NCBI RefSeq assembly: GCF_000961095.1
Contig: NZ_CP011058.1
Span: 1 to 64,000 of the forward strand
Reading direction: 5' to 3'
Length of the DNA stretch: 64,000 bases
Source: Paenibacillus beijingensis
GTDB taxonomy: Bacteria; Bacillota; Bacilli; Paenibacillales; Paenibacillaceae
Shown here: positions 63,111-64,000 of the stretch, in pieces
How the letters are laid out: every line of letters starts with the position of its first letter
How positions within the stretch are numbered: position 1 is the first letter of the stretch
Made by a program: the position numbers and the translations under genes
Notes under the pieces: model-generated
Seen by the model: the letters and a program-made list of their open reading frames with translations, nothing else
Told to the model about the DNA's origin: nothing
The model's database searches: none

Positions 63111-64000
63111 TTACTCCTCGTACTTCTTCAGTACGATGACCGCATTGTGACCGCCGAAGCCGAATGAGTTCGAGATGCCGATCCGCGGCTCGGCCCTGCG
63201 CGCCTTGTGCGGAACATAATCGAGATCGCATTCCGGATCGGGCTGCTCCAGATTGATCGTCGGCGGGATCATTCCTTCCCGCAAGCTTTGGACGAGCGCT
63301 ACCGCTTCGACGCCGCCTGCCGCTCCGAGCATATGTCCGGTCATCGATTTATTGGCCGTGACCGGAATACGGTAAGCTTCTTCTCCGAACAAGCTCTTGA
63401 TTGCCCGGGTTTCGGACAGATCCCCGAGCTGGGTGCTTGTCGCGTGCGCACTGATCACATCGACATCGGAGGGTTCAATGTCCGCACTGCGCAAAGCGGT
63501 TCGCATCGCCTGATAGGCGCCGCGTCCATCCGGATGGGTCGCGACCATATGGTAAGCATCCGAGCTGGCCCCATAGCCGATTACTTCCGCAAGGACACGC
63601 GCTCCGCGCCGCTGCGCATGCGCCAATGATTCAAGCACGACAATGCCGGCTCCCTCCGCCATGACGAACCCGTCGCGTCCGGCATCGAACGGCCGGCTTG
63701 CGCGGGACGGCTCATCATTGCGCAAAGATAATGCTGTCGCGTTGCCGAAGCTCGCCAGCGACAATTCGGTAACGGCCGCTTCCGCCCCGCCGGCGAACAC
63801 GACATCCGCATCACCGCCGCGGATGAGACGGAACGCTTCGCCGATCGCCGTATTGCCGATCGAACAGGCGGTTACCGGCGACAAGGTCGGACCGTACGTT
63901 CCGAACCGGATGCTGATTTGCGCCGCCGCGATGTTGGAGATCATCATCGGCACCAAGGTCGGGCTGACGCGCGCCGGTCCTTTGCTGAGCAGCAGCGCCT
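63111..64000 (-). CDS. fabF: 3-oxoacyl-ACP synthase II, partial
   Basis: C-terminal ~295 residues of FabF; the start lies beyond the window. It condenses malonyl-ACP with acyl-ACP in fatty acid elongation. Catalytic triad visible: Cys in VTACSIGNTAIGEA, His in ISAHATSTQLGD, and His in ANKSMTGHMLGAAGG with its Lys. C-terminal GISNSFGFGGHNAVIVLKKY is the usual end. The stop is at 63111; no neighbour of the fab operon is visible. Confidence 0.94.
   Translation of the reverse strand, partial: ALLLSKGPARVSPTLVPMMISNIAAAQISIRFGTYGPTLSPVTACSIGNTAIGEAFRLIRGGDADVVFAGGAEAAVTELSLASFGNATALSLRNDEPSRASRPFDAGRDGFVMAEGAGIVVLESLAHAQRRGARVLAEVIGYGASSDAYHMVATHPDGRGAYQAMRTALRSADIEPSDVDVISAHATSTQLGDLSETRAIKSLFGEEAYRIPVTANKSMTGHMLGAAGGVEAVALVQSLREGMIPPTINLEQPDPECDLDYVPHKARRAEPRIGISNSFGFGGHNAVIVLKKYEE

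Noticed and set aside
1..64000. CRISPR arrays, prophage and rRNA genes
   Set aside because: No regularly spaced repeats, phage structural genes or rRNA sequence seen; the three-copy repeat is far too long and widely spaced for CRISPR.

Overview
The window looks like a chromosome segment from a spore-former-type Firmicute close to Paenibacillus or Cohnella. Grounds are the SigA-type sigma factor, strong AGGAGG ribosome sites with many TTG and GTG starts, and small Bacillales families (YkvI, YwbE, CD3324, DUF2164, DUF3891, DUF4247). Most of it has balanced base composition. About 8.0-24.5 kb is visibly AT-rich with different codon use and looks acquired. Many ORFs in 0-8 kb, and pyrF (19.5 kb) and a sugar kinase (52.35 kb), are broken by one-base shifts. 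Where I could place them, they are losses of one base from a homopolymer, which suggests read error. Other lesions (permease/AraC fusion at 2.93 kb, internally deleted phosphoesterase at 54.1 kb, ABC exporter remnant at 33.3 kb) cannot be explained that way.

Layout. 0-8 kb: a frameshifted rpoD without dnaG, two identical tRNA-Leu(CAG) genes, an alpha/beta hydrolase, a damaged sugar ABC operon with a CcpA site, and a PucR-type regulator. 8.2-20.1 kb: a tightly overlapping minus-strand biosynthetic operon (GTP cyclohydrolase II, SDR, thymidylate-kinase-like kinase, cupin, three-gene ABC exporter, nucleotidyltransferase, adenylation-PCP protein, two BtrH-like cysteine acyltransferases, ACP), divergent from an orotidine-5'-phosphate decarboxylase gene. 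I recognise no known product; this is the best candidate for an undescribed system.

20.6-32.8 kb: an AraC regulator, an NMT1/ThiY-type ABC importer, an iron-siderophore binding protein with a fused double FecCD permease, then pyrC, an M20 carbamoylase, pyrK and pyrD. The last four together would convert orotate to dihydroorotate, carbamoyl-aspartate and aspartate, so I read them as a probable orotate-degradation operon. Perfect inverted repeats lie before pyrC. 33.2-34.0 kb is a scar holding an ABC exporter pseudogene and a transposase remnant.

34-46.9 kb is ordinary chromosome: xpt, ykvI, a GT4 glycosyltransferase, a diguanylate cyclase, PhzF and GyrI-like proteins, a phosphoesterase, a PspA-DUF350-DUF4178-DUF4247 envelope-stress operon with an ECF-like promoter, an AI-2E-family transporter and DUF3891. 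47.1-54.0 kb is a LacI-regulated saccharide operon (two permeases, binding protein, LacI, BadF-type kinase, GH4 glycosidase) with paired operators. 54.1-64.0 kb holds a nitroreductase, YwbE, a DEAD-box helicase with an RG-rich tail, a CD3324 gene behind a leader-peptide/terminator element, a Tritrichomonas-type IMP dehydrogenase, an SMP-30-like protein with a divergent TetR regulator, and the end of fabF. A dispersed intergenic repeat of about 420 bp occurs three times (43.8, 60.3 and 62.8 kb).
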